This document shows, in pieces, positions 1-8,711 of a stretch of 64,000 bases of DNA; the first letter of the stretch is position 1, and every line of letters starts with the position of its first letter. Source of the stretch: Bin80 sp965209015 (GTDB lineage Bacteria; Bacteroidota; Rhodothermia; Rhodothermales; Bin80). The stretch is from contig OZ242367.1 in the NCBI GenBank assembly GCA_965209015.1, positions 1,984,001-2,048,000 of the forward strand, read 5' to 3'. A program made the translations under genes and the position numbers. The notes beneath the pieces were generated by a model. That model had not been told where the DNA came from and made no database searches. It was given only the letters and a program-made list of their open reading frames with translations.

Positions 1-624
1 ATACTCCCTCGTGTCTTTGGACATGGACTTTTTCAACAGATCATCCGATAATATGCCAACTGCCCTACCCCCACCTTCAAGGGCACCCCACATCGCTTTA
101 CGATCAACCCCTCGTGCACCGCCAGAAATTACTGTAATCCGTTCGCTTGCGGCAGCCTGTCCAAGTTCCTGTGCGTAATTCAAATCCTCATCGGGTGCAT
201 TGCGAGATCCCACCACGGCTAACCCTCCACTGTTGAGTAAAGATTTGTCCCCAACCCCGAAAAGAACCGGCGGCGCCTTGTCTTGAAGTCGTTGATTTAG
301 CCTGGTAGGGTACTCGTCATCAAGATAAGTGACAATCCAAATTCCCTTATTCTCCCACTCAGATATAGTAGAAGCATGGGCCAATCCACGTTCAAGCAAG
401 CGGCGGATATTATCGATTGATGGCCCTTTTGGTTGCATCATACATTCACTAAGTACCGATGGATCAACTTCAAGAAGGTCTCCTGGACATAATACATTAT
501 TTTTAAGACATTTACGGACTTTCCTCCATTGTGCTAATGTGAGTGGTTTCAGCCTACCCGAATGTTCCTTGCCAAAAACTGCTGTCAGAAGTAGTATAGC
601 CTCTGCGTCCTTAGAGAGTTCCAT
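1..624 (-). CDS. DprA/Smf-like Rossmann (SLOG) protein, 3' end outside window
   Basis: The minus-strand frame opens with ATG at 624 and is still open at base 1, so the C-terminus lies outside the window. The visible 208 residues have an alpha-helical N-terminal part followed by a DprA/Smf-type Rossmann domain: a VVGSRNAP strand-loop and a downstream ISGGARGVDRKAM motif, the hallmark phosphate-binding region of DprA. DprA proteins bind single-stranded DNA and load RecA during transformation, and related SLOG domains also occur in conflict systems. The gene lies 114 bp downstream of, and co-directional with, a RecQ-tail/phosphoribosyltransferase gene, which suggests an accessory pair rather than the housekeeping dprA. 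Fold assignment is secure; biological role is inferred. Confidence 0.8.
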   Translation of the reverse strand, partial: MELSKDAEAILLLTAVFGKEHSGRLKPLTLAQWRKVRKCLKNNVLCPGDLLEVDPSVLSECMMQPKGPSIDNIRRLLERGLAHASTISEWENKGIWIVTYLDDEYPTRLNQRLQDKAPPVLFGVGDKSLLNSGGLAVVGSRNAPDEDLNYAQELGQAAASERITVISGGARGVDRKAMWGALEGGGRAVGILSDDLLKKSMSKDTREY

Positions 625-738
625 GTGTTATCCCGTCACTTCTTTGCCTAAGGTATTAAGATCATATAGATTCTATCTTACGTATTTATTCCATTGACTG
701 ATCCTGAGAATATTTTCTGAGCACAGTCCATTGATTTG

Positions 739-1641
739 TCAGCTATTAGCAGTGGAAGTTAATGCAACAGGATATACTTCACCTGAACCAGCTCGGCGCA
801 TAAGCGCAGTGGCTACTGTGAATGTCCAGCCAGAATCTACGATGTCATCAACCAGAAATACTGGTGTATTTGGAACCGAGTCGGCGATGGTAAATGCTTC
901 GTCAAGATTATTACATTGTCGGAATGAGTTCTCCTGCAGTTTCTGAGGAGCACTCTTGCCTGTCGCAGTGAGTACATCAAGAAACTGCAACCCGAGTTTA
1001 TTGGTTAGCCGCTTCGCGAATGAAGGTACTAGATCAGGATTTCTGGCCGAGGGGATGCAGGTGACCCATCTCGGATATGGTGTTGGACGCCACCTCTCAT
1101 TGATCATCTTAGCCATCGCATCAACAAGTTCATCTCTAAAATAACCCTGAGATTTACCCTCTTTCACGGATGTACCCCAACCTGAATCCGCCCAACATGA
1201 TAGTACTTTACCCTCTGATGCTTGTAAATCCTGTGTTAAGTCTCCCGAAAAACCGTACACGGGAAGTGCATCTGGTGGGATCCGTTTGCGTGGTTTGATT
1301 GAAAACTCCAGCTTCTGCAAGAATTCTCTAACTTCAAGTATCATCTTTCTAGTATACTCCAACTGTATCAGCGGATGACCAAGACAATTGTCACATCGCA
1401 TACAAATAGATTCACTCGTGTCATTAAGTGCACGCTGTAAGAAAGCCATTCGGCAATCCTGCGTATGGATATAATCCTGAATCTCATTCCATCCAATTTC
1501 TCGTTGCTGCAGAAGTCGTTGAATTCGATCCCGATCAAATTTGAATTTCACCTGCGTACGACGCCAAGTATTCCCGTCTTTGGCTACGGGAGATGGATTC
1601 TCCACAGAGAGAAACTTGAAAACCTTGGTGATCTGTTTCAA
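739..1641 (-). CDS. RecQ C-terminal zinc module fused to phosphoribosyltransferase, helicase domain missing
   Basis: This 300-residue protein has two recognisable parts. Residues about 58-88 carry the RecQ zinc-binding pattern (C63, C80, C83, C86, with CRMAFLQ and MRCDNC). Residues about 185-295 form a type I phosphoribosyltransferase domain with the PRPP loop VFLVDDIVDSGWT at 261-273. This is the C-terminal architecture of long RecQ-PRT helicases, but the DEAD/helicase domains are absent. The frame has a stop only eight codons above the TTG start (at 1663-1665), and no helicase-like frame is visible up to mazG. It is either a 5'-truncated gene or a stand-alone derivative; the intact PRPP loop argues against simple decay. 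It probably works with the DprA-like gene downstream. Confidence 0.75.
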   Translation of the reverse strand: MKQITKVFKFLSVENPSPVAKDGNTWRRTQVKFKFDRDRIQRLLQQREIGWNEIQDYIHTQDCRMAFLQRALNDTSESICMRCDNCLGHPLIQLEYTRKMILEVREFLQKLEFSIKPRKRIPPDALPVYGFSGDLTQDLQASEGKVLSCWADSGWGTSVKEGKSQGYFRDELVDAMAKMINERWRPTPYPRWVTCIPSARNPDLVPSFAKRLTNKLGLQFLDVLTATGKSAPQKLQENSFRQCNNLDEAFTIADSVPNTPVFLVDDIVDSGWTFTVATALMRRAGSGEVYPVALTSTANS

Positions 1642-1901
1642 AATTGGGATGAGATATAGATTTTATGCATTTGAGGGATGATTTGGTGCTCAGAGTTTCA
1701 TTTCTTGGTCATTATGGTCTAAAAATCGCCTGATTGACGAACTTCCACCTTGTCAACGATGGCGAATATTATGGAGGGATCCATCTAGCTTTTCGTATAA
1801 ATTTTTATCAATAGATGTCGCACGCTAGATCACATCATTTCATGATTCCTTGTACCTATGATCTCATATAAGTGATAACATTTGTGAATTGGCGGGAAAT
1901 T

Positions 1902-2684
1902 TTATTGAAGTTTAGATGCTTCCCAGTGTCGGTCCAACTCGGCCAAGTCTGCTGCATTTATATCTCCCACATTTGCTTCCACATACTCAAACCGGCTTCG
2001 GAAACGACGATTTGCACCTCGAAGTGCATCCTCAGGGTTGAGTTGGTTCTTCCGTGCGTAGTTGACAAGCGCGAATAACAGGTCCCCAAATTCGTCTTCA
2101 CGGTCTTGTTCAGAATTTGCTGATTTGAATTCTTGGATTTCTTCTTCCACTTTGTCCCAAGTCATTTCCTCAGATGGAAAATCAAACCCAACGCTAGCCA
2201 CTTTCTCTTGCATCCGATATGCACATAAGAGCGCTGGTAATTTACTTGGTACACCATCTAAAATGGACTTTCCGTTTCGTTCTTGTGCTTTGATGGATTC
2301 CCAATTCTGGATAACTTCTTCACTTCCCGCCACTTGAAGATCATCAAAAACATGAGGATGACGGCGCACCATTTTGTTGGTAACTTCAATGATCACACGG
2401 GCCAAGTCAAATTCCTTAGTTTCTTCTGCAATGATACTGTGCAAAATGATTTGTAGCAGAAGATCTCCCAGTTCACCACATAGTTCAGACATTTCTCCAT
2501 GATCAAGTGCTTCCACCGTTTCGTACGCTTCCTCAATCAGTAAATGACGAAGAGAAGCATGTGTCTGCTCCCTATCCCAGGGACATAATTTTCTGAGTTG
2601 ACGAATTACGTTAACCAAAACAACCCAGTGAGGCGAAGAGTCATTCAGCTCTGCATATGCTTGATTGAAGATTTTTTTTGACAT
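1902..2684 (-). CDS. mazG: Nucleoside triphosphate pyrophosphohydrolase MazG
   Basis: The 260-residue protein hydrolyses NTPs and dNTPs to monophosphate plus pyrophosphate, cleaning nucleotide pools. It shows the duplicated MazG fold: N-terminal EEAYE (51-55) with ELGDLLLQ (71-78) and RRHPHVF (108-113), then a second copy with EEIQEF (181-186) and DEFGDLL (197-203). These acidic motifs bind magnesium. Length matches the usual E. coli-type enzyme. The ATG start at 2684 faces ssb on the other strand across about 100 bp, so the two genes have divergent promoters in that gap. Confidence 0.95.
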   Translation of the reverse strand: MSKKIFNQAYAELNDSSPHWVVLVNVIRQLRKLCPWDREQTHASLRHLLIEEAYETVEALDHGEMSELCGELGDLLLQIILHSIIAEETKEFDLARVIIEVTNKMVRRHPHVFDDLQVAGSEEVIQNWESIKAQERNGKSILDGVPSKLPALLCAYRMQEKVASVGFDFPSEEMTWDKVEEEIQEFKSANSEQDREDEFGDLLFALVNYARKNQLNPEDALRGANRRFRSRFEYVEANVGDINAADLAELDRHWEASKLQ

Positions 2685-2783
2685 TCAAACTGGACTTTGA
2701 GAGAATATTATTAGGAGGATTAGATCAATTGAGACGTTTAACTGTACTAGCGAGTATACTGAAGTAAATCAAATTATTGACAC

Positions 2784-3359
2784 ATGCCGGGAATTAGCGT
2801 TAACAAAGTACTTCTCATTGGATCTCTTGAAAAAGATCCTGAGCTTCGTTACACATCTACTAACACTGCTATCTGTCAGTTGCGTGTCGTAACTACGGAA
2901 GCTTATGTCAACCGAGATGGGCAGCAGGCTGAAAGTAAGTCTACCCATACGGTTGTAGTCTGGGGACAAAGAGGTGAGAGAATCAAAGATCAAGTACGCG
3001 CGGGTTCCTGGGTACATGTAGAGGGAAGTATACGTAATCGGTCCTACGAAGATACTTCTGGAAATAAAAAATGGGTTACCGAAGTGAATGCCCAGACGAT
3101 ATTCCCAACTTCAGTTGATGAAGGAGCACCAAACCAACTAGTTGGTCAAGGAAGTCATACTCAACCTCAGGGTGGTAATTACAGTCAACCCCAACAGAGC
3201 CAGCCCCACAATACTCCGCAGCAATCTTCCTCCACTACTCCAACCCCTACTACTCAGGAACCTGCCCCTGTTGCACAATCCTCCGGTACCAATCAGGGCC
3301 CTCCACCAGCTGAAGCGAAATCTTCCTCCGTTATGCCCGAAAATGATCTCCCTTTTTGA
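2784..3359 (+). CDS. ssb: Single-stranded DNA-binding protein SSB
   Basis: A 191-residue SSB. Residues 1-110 form the OB fold (start MPGISVNKVLLIGSLEKDPE, then VVVWGQRGE). A long linker rich in Gln, Pro, Ser and Thr spans about 115-180. The protein ends in the acidic tip MPENDLPF, which recruits replication and repair proteins. It coats ssDNA in replication, recombination and repair. The ATG lacks an obvious Shine-Dalgarno site, as is common in Bacteroidota relatives. It is transcribed divergently from mazG. Confidence 0.96.
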   Translation: MPGISVNKVLLIGSLEKDPELRYTSTNTAICQLRVVTTEAYVNRDGQQAESKSTHTVVVWGQRGERIKDQVRAGSWVHVEGSIRNRSYEDTSGNKKWVTEVNAQTIFPTSVDEGAPNQLVGQGSHTQPQGGNYSQPQQSQPHNTPQQSSSTTPTPTTQEPAPVAQSSGTNQGPPPAEAKSSSVMPENDLPF

Positions 3360-3619
3360 GATTCTCCAATCAACTTTTCAAACGTTTGTATTCGCTGGCC
3401 TTAGACACAGGGTCTAGATTCTGCCCCGTTCCCCTCTGTGTATTTTCGCTATGAGACAGAAATTTATGCGGTTTCGCCGCCTGAAGCTGTTCATATCTCT
3501 GCCATCTCTTGGTATGGTTGAGTTACATCAACTTTGAAAAATGCTTTGAAATTGGTACGCCTCTACCTCTCAAACAGTCATAATTTTCATTTATTATAGC
3601 ATATCTCATCTATAGATTC

Positions 3620-3627
3620 TATCTTTG
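3620..3627 (+). promoter_or_regulatory. Possible Bacteroidota-type -7 box upstream of the NSS symporter
   Basis: TATCTTTG at this position fits the TAnnTTTG -7 box of the Bacteroidota primary sigma factor and lies 25 bp before the ATG at 3653. I do not see a convincing TTG -33 element at the expected distance, so this is a weak call based on one motif. Confidence 0.25.
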
Positions 3628-3652
3628 TGGGTTCACGACATAATCATTGAAA

Positions 3653-5059
3653 ATGGCATCTATTCAACAAAACGGATCAAACACACGAGGGCAATGGACC
3701 GGTCGCATCGGATTCATCTTGGCCGCTGCTGGAAGTGCAATCGGATTAGGCAACATCTGGCGCTTCCCTTATTCCGTTGGTGAAGGTGGAGGTGGGCTGT
3801 TTGTGATCATCTATTTGTTTTTTGTTCTGGCAATCGGACTTCCGGTGCTCTTGGCTGAGTTGTCTATGGGCCGAGAATCTCAGCGGAATCCTGTAGGTGC
3901 ATTTAAGGCATTGATACCCGGTAAATTGTGGCCATATGTTGGAGGGCTTGGAGTCTTGACTGGTGCAGGAATTCTTGCATTTTACTCGGTCATCGCTGGA
4001 TGGACTGTTGGATATCTCGGCAAAGCTATATCTGGAGCTCTGAAAGAAGCACGAGATGGTGATAGTAGCGGGGCAATTTTTGAAGCATTTGTAGCTGATC
4101 CTCTCTGGACAATCGTTCTTAGTGGACTTTTTCTTCTAATCACCTTAGTTGTCGTTCGTAGAGGAGTCTCGAAAGGTATCGAACGTGCGGCTACGCTCCT
4201 GATGCCGGCTCTATTTGTATTACTGATCGCACTGGCGATTCGAGCAATTTCCCTCCCTGGAGGCGTGGATGGACTGATCTATCTTTTTTCACCCGACTGG
4301 TCAAAACTCAGTCTTGAAGTAGTTATGGGAGCACTTGGGCAAGCCCTGTTCAGTCTAAGTTTGGGAATGGGTGCAATGATTACATTTGGATCCTATGCCT
4401 CCAAGCGAGAAAATCTCTGGAAATCAGGGGTCTACATAGCGATTGCAGACACAGGAATTGCGCTGCTGGCGGGGCTCATTATTTTTCCCGCTCTCTTCTT
4501 TGCAAACGCTGACCCCACAGCAGGCCCTGGCCTTGTGTTCGTGGTACTTCCCACAATATTCAGCCAAATGCCTCTCGGGGCTGCCTTTTCAGTTGCATTT
4601 TTCTCATTACTCACAATTGCAGCACTCACATCTACCGTGAGTCTTCTTGAAGTCGTTGTGGCCTACTTTGTAGATGAAAAAGGTTGGAAACGGAATCAAG
4701 CAGCCGTTGTAATTTCATGCTTTTGCTTCGCTTTGGCCGTCCCTTCTGCACTCGCATTTGGAGCCGTACCGGGGCTAAGTGGAGGTGCCGATTCCATCCT
4801 ACCATTCGGTCTTGATTTCCTGACCTTGAATAACAACCTTTGGGGGAATTATTCATTGAGTATAGGAGCGTTTCTGACCTGTGTTGGTGTAGCATGGGTC
4901 TGGGGGATTCCCAAGTTTTTGTCTTCTCTGGAAGATGGGGATGGTCATACCTTTCCTATGCCGGGACGTCAGGTGATTGGTTTTCTAGTCAAGATCGTTT
5001 GTCCATTGGCTGTGCTAACAGTTTTGATCTTTATCATAGCAAGCGGGAAATACTTCTGA
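3653..5059 (+). CDS. Neurotransmitter:sodium symporter (NSS/SNF, LeuT-like)
   Basis: This polytopic inner-membrane protein of about 468 residues belongs to the LeuT-fold NSS family, which couples sodium influx to uptake of amino acids or related amines. The N-terminus holds the family signature AAAGSAIGLGNIWRFPY (TM1, sodium and substrate site), then GGGGLFVIIY and ELSMGR. Eleven to twelve hydrophobic helices follow. I chose ATG at 3653; an in-frame TTG two codons upstream is possible. The actual substrate cannot be read from the sequence. It is followed 52 bp later by the CBS/CorC gene, so the two may be co-transcribed. Confidence 0.9.
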   Translation: MASIQQNGSNTRGQWTGRIGFILAAAGSAIGLGNIWRFPYSVGEGGGGLFVIIYLFFVLAIGLPVLLAELSMGRESQRNPVGAFKALIPGKLWPYVGGLGVLTGAGILAFYSVIAGWTVGYLGKAISGALKEARDGDSSGAIFEAFVADPLWTIVLSGLFLLITLVVVRRGVSKGIERAATLLMPALFVLLIALAIRAISLPGGVDGLIYLFSPDWSKLSLEVVMGALGQALFSLSLGMGAMITFGSYASKRENLWKSGVYIAIADTGIALLAGLIIFPALFFANADPTAGPGLVFVVLPTIFSQMPLGAAFSVAFFSLLTIAALTSTVSLLEVVVAYFVDEKGWKRNQAAVVISCFCFALAVPSALAFGAVPGLSGGADSILPFGLDFLTLNNNLWGNYSLSIGAFLTCVGVAWVWGIPKFLSSLEDGDGHTFPMPGRQVIGFLVKIVCPLAVLTVLIFIIASGKYF

Positions 5060-5111
5060 TAGTTTGGAAAAGTGCATAGATTAGTTTCTCTCCAACCAAG
5101 CCTGTTCTAAT

Positions 5112-6488
5112 TTGGACCCTCCTGAAGATCTATTCATCGCATTTCTGAGTCTTTTCTCTCAGGCCCAAGGCGTGCTGGTGTCACCGATAGAAATTATCGT
5201 CTTCTTGGCATTACTGATTGCGAGTGCGGTTGTGTCTGGTTCCGAGGTAGCACTTTTCTCGTTAAATGCCACCGATCGTGAGCAATTAGCCGCAAGGGGA
5301 GACCGCGCTAGTCGGCGTGTCTTGAATCTACTTGATAAATCGCGTCAACTTTTAGTTACCATTTTACTGCTGAATACCCTGATCAATGTTTCTGCTGCAA
5401 TTCTTGCAGCTCTGGTGACGAAAAAAATCGCTGCTGCCAGTAGCGTCCCTCAAGAAATTATTTTCGCTCTTGAAGTGGTTGCACTCACGCTCACATTACT
5501 AATCGTATCCGAAATCACCCCCAAGCTCCTTGCATCCAGATACGCACTTACATATAGCCGTAAGGTTGCGGGTGGACTTACACTTATTTCTAAACCTCTC
5601 TATCCAGTGACGTTTTTGCTTACACGCATGACCGCAGGAGTTCAGGGGATTTATCGCAAGTGGGAAAACAGCGAACAGTCTGATGTACTTTCCTCGGATG
5701 ATCTACGTGTAATGGCCGAAATCGGTAAGGATCATGGATCGTTGGAGGAGGATGAGCACCGTTGGATTCAGTCACTCCTTGACTTTGGTGAAACGACGGT
5801 ACGAACTGTCATGGTGAATCGTTTGGACATGTCGGCTATTCCAGTCACCGCATCACTGGCAGAGGCTCTTGAGTTGATCCGCTCATGTGGTCACTCAAGA
5901 CTCCCACTCTACAAGGATCACCTTGACAATATTCAAGGTATCGTTTATGCGAAGGATCTGATTCCATTTATCAATAAACCTGACTCGGAAGTCAATTGGA
6001 GCGATTTCATGCGGGCTCCCATTTTCGTCCCCCTTGGACGAAAACTTGATGATCTACTACAAGATTTTCAGCATCGCAGAACTCATCTGGCTATTGTTGT
6101 TGATGAATACGGGGGCACGGCGGGGCTCATTACATTGGATGATGTGTTGGAGGAGATTGTTGGCGAAATTGAAGATGAGCATGACGAAGCTCGAGATGCT
6201 CTGATCATCCCTTTGGGTGAACGCGAATACCAAGTGGATGCACGGATCAATCTAATTGATCTCAATGATGCTCTGAGGATTTCTCTTGATACGGATCACT
6301 ATGAATTTGAGACTTTGGGTGGTCTCATCTTCCATCTGGCAGGAGATATCCCCGAACCAGGATACACCGCTACACATGACCAGTTAAATCTTCGGGTAGA
6401 GGAGGTGGAAAATAATCGGATCCGCCTAGTGTATATCCAGATTCTTGACGAACCTTGGAAATCGAATGGATTAGATGCAAATTCTTGA
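5112..6488 (+). CDS. CNNM/DUF21 membrane protein with CBS pair and CorC domain (GldE-like)
   Basis: The 458-residue protein has an N-terminal CNNM (DUF21) membrane domain with three to four helices (about 25-175), a CBS-domain pair in the middle (about 200-340, containing HSRLPLYKD and VVDEYGGTAGLITLDDVLEE), and a C-terminal CorC/HlyC domain. Family members are linked to magnesium or cobalt efflux; in gliding Bacteroidota the same architecture is called GldE. Start is TTG at 5112, the only plausible start before the first membrane helix. Gliding cannot be inferred from this gene alone. Confidence 0.88.
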   Translation: MDPPEDLFIAFLSLFSQAQGVLVSPIEIIVFLALLIASAVVSGSEVALFSLNATDREQLAARGDRASRRVLNLLDKSRQLLVTILLLNTLINVSAAILAALVTKKIAAASSVPQEIIFALEVVALTLTLLIVSEITPKLLASRYALTYSRKVAGGLTLISKPLYPVTFLLTRMTAGVQGIYRKWENSEQSDVLSSDDLRVMAEIGKDHGSLEEDEHRWIQSLLDFGETTVRTVMVNRLDMSAIPVTASLAEALELIRSCGHSRLPLYKDHLDNIQGIVYAKDLIPFINKPDSEVNWSDFMRAPIFVPLGRKLDDLLQDFQHRRTHLAIVVDEYGGTAGLITLDDVLEEIVGEIEDEHDEARDALIIPLGEREYQVDARINLIDLNDALRISLDTDHYEFETLGGLIFHLAGDIPEPGYTATHDQLNLRVEEVENNRIRLVYIQILDEPWKSNGLDANS

Positions 6489-6550
6489 AACCCCAATGGA
6501 CTCATTGGATTCAATAACCCATTGACCACCTGCTCCACTGTGGGGCTCGC

Positions 6551-8047
6551 ATGGATAGTATTAAAGACCATTGCGGCGTTTTTGGCGTATTTAACTCGTC
6601 GGAAGCTGCACGCCTTACCTACTTCGGTCTCCACGCCTTACAACACCGGGGGCAAGAATCCTGCGGGATTGTCTCTTCTTCGTTTGATCCAGTACGACAA
6701 CGGCATATTATGTCCGCAGTACGTAATTTTGGGCTTGTTTTAGATGTATTTGATGATCCCACTCTTTTCCAAAAGCCTCTGAATGGTACTTCTGCAATTG
6801 GTCACACCCGATACTCCACCAGTGGCTCTTCAGTCAACCGTGCGAACATTCAACCTTTCCATGTTCAGTACCGTGACGGCAACCTTGCAGTTGCCCACAA
6901 TGGTAATCTTTCAAATGCAAAAGAGCTTCGACATTCATTTAGTGACCAAGGAACACTATTCCAGTCTACCTCTGACACAGAATTGATTCTACATCTGATT
7001 TCCCAGAGTCGTTGTAACAATCAAGTTGATCAAATTCTGGATGCCCTCTCACAAGTTGAAGGTGGCTATGCTCTCGCCCTACTAACTGACAAGAATCTGA
7101 TTGCAGTTAGAGATCCTAATGGCTTTCGACCGCTTGCATTAGGTCAATTAACTAACCCCGGCGATGACAGAGGAATTGCCTACTGTGTTGCCAGCGAAAC
7201 CTGTGCCTTTGATATGATTGGAGCTCAGTATATCCGCGATATTGAGCCCGGTGAGGTCATCATTATTGATGAGGCAGCTTGTAAAACCGGAGCGCTTCAA
7301 AGCGAGTATTTGAAAGGTCATCATGGAGTGAGCCAGTGCATTTTTGAATATGTTTATTTCTCCAGACCTGACTCGCGAATTTACGGTGAGATGGCTGACA
7401 AAGTTCGCCGAAAATTTGGAAAACAATTGGCCCATGATGCTCCTGTACCCCGTGTGCCAACTGAGGAGAAAGCTCCTCTGGTAATTTCGGTACCAGACTC
7501 ATCCAACACTGCTACACTTGGTTACGTTAGTGAATGCCAGAAACTCGGATATCGATGCAAATATGATATCGGGTTGATTCGAAATCACTATGTCGGTCGA
7601 ACATTCATTGCTCCGGGGCAGGATAGCCGTGAATTACGGGTGCGGTGCAAGTTCAATACAGTTGATGGACTGCTGAAAGATCGTGTAGTTGTCGTAGTTG
7701 ACGATTCAATCGTCCGCGGCACCACCGCAAAACTTCTGGTCAAAATGATTCGTGAAGCTGGAGCCAAGGAAGTCCATTTTCGTGTAGCTTCGCCCACCGT
7801 TCTGAGCCCTTGTTTTTACGGAATGGACTTCCCAAGCAAACAAGAATTGCTTTCAAGCAGGTTCGAAGATGTGTCAGCAATTGGAAGATGGCTCGGTGTA
7901 GACTCTCTTGCTTACTTGAGTATTGAGGGTATGAAAAAAGCCGTATTAACTGCGCATGAAGGGCCATACGGATATTGTGATGCCTGCTTCACTGGTAACT
8001 ACCCTGTTCCAGTGGGCGACTGTGCCAATAAAGAAGCTTACGACTAG
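6551..8047 (+). CDS. purF: Amidophosphoribosyltransferase PurF
   Basis: First committed enzyme of purine synthesis: it converts PRPP and glutamine to 5-phosphoribosylamine. The N-terminus MDSIKDHCGVFGV implies cleavage of a seven-residue propeptide to expose Cys8 as the Ntn nucleophile. The glutaminase half is followed by a phosphoribosyltransferase domain with the PRPP loop VVVVVDDSIVRGTT. The four iron-sulfur cysteines of the Bacillus-type enzyme appear to be present, in the contexts SQCIFEY, SPCFYG and CDACFTG. At 498 residues it is normal in length. Its last 4 bp overlap the convergent NTF2-like gene. Confidence 0.96.
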   Translation: MDSIKDHCGVFGVFNSSEAARLTYFGLHALQHRGQESCGIVSSSFDPVRQRHIMSAVRNFGLVLDVFDDPTLFQKPLNGTSAIGHTRYSTSGSSVNRANIQPFHVQYRDGNLAVAHNGNLSNAKELRHSFSDQGTLFQSTSDTELILHLISQSRCNNQVDQILDALSQVEGGYALALLTDKNLIAVRDPNGFRPLALGQLTNPGDDRGIAYCVASETCAFDMIGAQYIRDIEPGEVIIIDEAACKTGALQSEYLKGHHGVSQCIFEYVYFSRPDSRIYGEMADKVRRKFGKQLAHDAPVPRVPTEEKAPLVISVPDSSNTATLGYVSECQKLGYRCKYDIGLIRNHYVGRTFIAPGQDSRELRVRCKFNTVDGLLKDRVVVVVDDSIVRGTTAKLLVKMIREAGAKEVHFRVASPTVLSPCFYGMDFPSKQELLSSRFEDVSAIGRWLGVDSLAYLSIEGMKKAVLTAHEGPYGYCDACFTGNYPVPVGDCANKEAYD

Positions 8048-8514
8048 ACATCCTCGGGTGGTTCGCAGCTAGGAGGACGGTTTGTATCCGCAATATATAT
8101 GATCTTCCAGCCCTCATCAGTCTTGTAGAGTTGCATTGAGTTCACCCCACAGTGACTCAATTTATCCCCGAGAAAGAATCCAAATTCCATCCACGCTGAA
8201 GCTAATCGCCCATCAACAAAAATATGAACATCCCAGATCTTCTCGTCCCATACCTGATCATGTGGTGAACCGACCGCCTGAACAAATCCATCTGTCGTAC
8301 GAATATTCAAACCCATAGCCCCCACACGCGCCATCAATGCTTCTTCATGCAAAACGTTGCTCACGATGGTGCTGTCACCCGCACGCATCCCATCAAACAA
8401 GCGATCAATTACAGCACGAACATCGGCCTTATCAGACTGTGCCAAAGATGGTGAAGAAATGAATGCAACGGAGACTATCAGGCTGAACCCCAGAAATTGA
8501 TTTAATTTTTTCAT
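8044..8514 (-). CDS. Secreted NTF2/SnoaL-like protein
   Basis: About 156 residues starting at ATG 8514, chosen because it opens directly with a signal peptide (MKKLNQFLGFSLIV ... SPSLAQ). The frame could extend 26 codons further upstream, but that extension is not signal-like. The mature part has the pattern of a small NTF2-fold/DUF4440 domain: VRAVIDRLFDGMRAGD near its start, then alternating beta strands ending in GWKIIYIADTNRP. Such domains serve as ligand-binding or enzyme scaffolds, so no specific function is proposed. Convergent with purF, overlapping its stop by 4 bp. Confidence 0.75.
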   Translation of the reverse strand: MKKLNQFLGFSLIVSVAFISSPSLAQSDKADVRAVIDRLFDGMRAGDSTIVSNVLHEEALMARVGAMGLNIRTTDGFVQAVGSPHDQVWDEKIWDVHIFVDGRLASAWMEFGFFLGDKLSHCGVNSMQLYKTDEGWKIIYIADTNRPPSCEPPEDV

Positions 8515-8711
8515 TGATTCCACAAAAATATTCATTCCCAAAACTCTGACTATGTCCATCCGTTCCATGCTGTCAGACTTTGTACCATTCATCGCAACTC
8601 TTAATGTTTAAGCATCCGTGGGTTCACATTCAATAACGAGATCTAACTGTATATTAGGTAACCTCTTACCTACCTCTCCTATATTGCTGAGATCATATAA
8701 ACCGTTAAATA

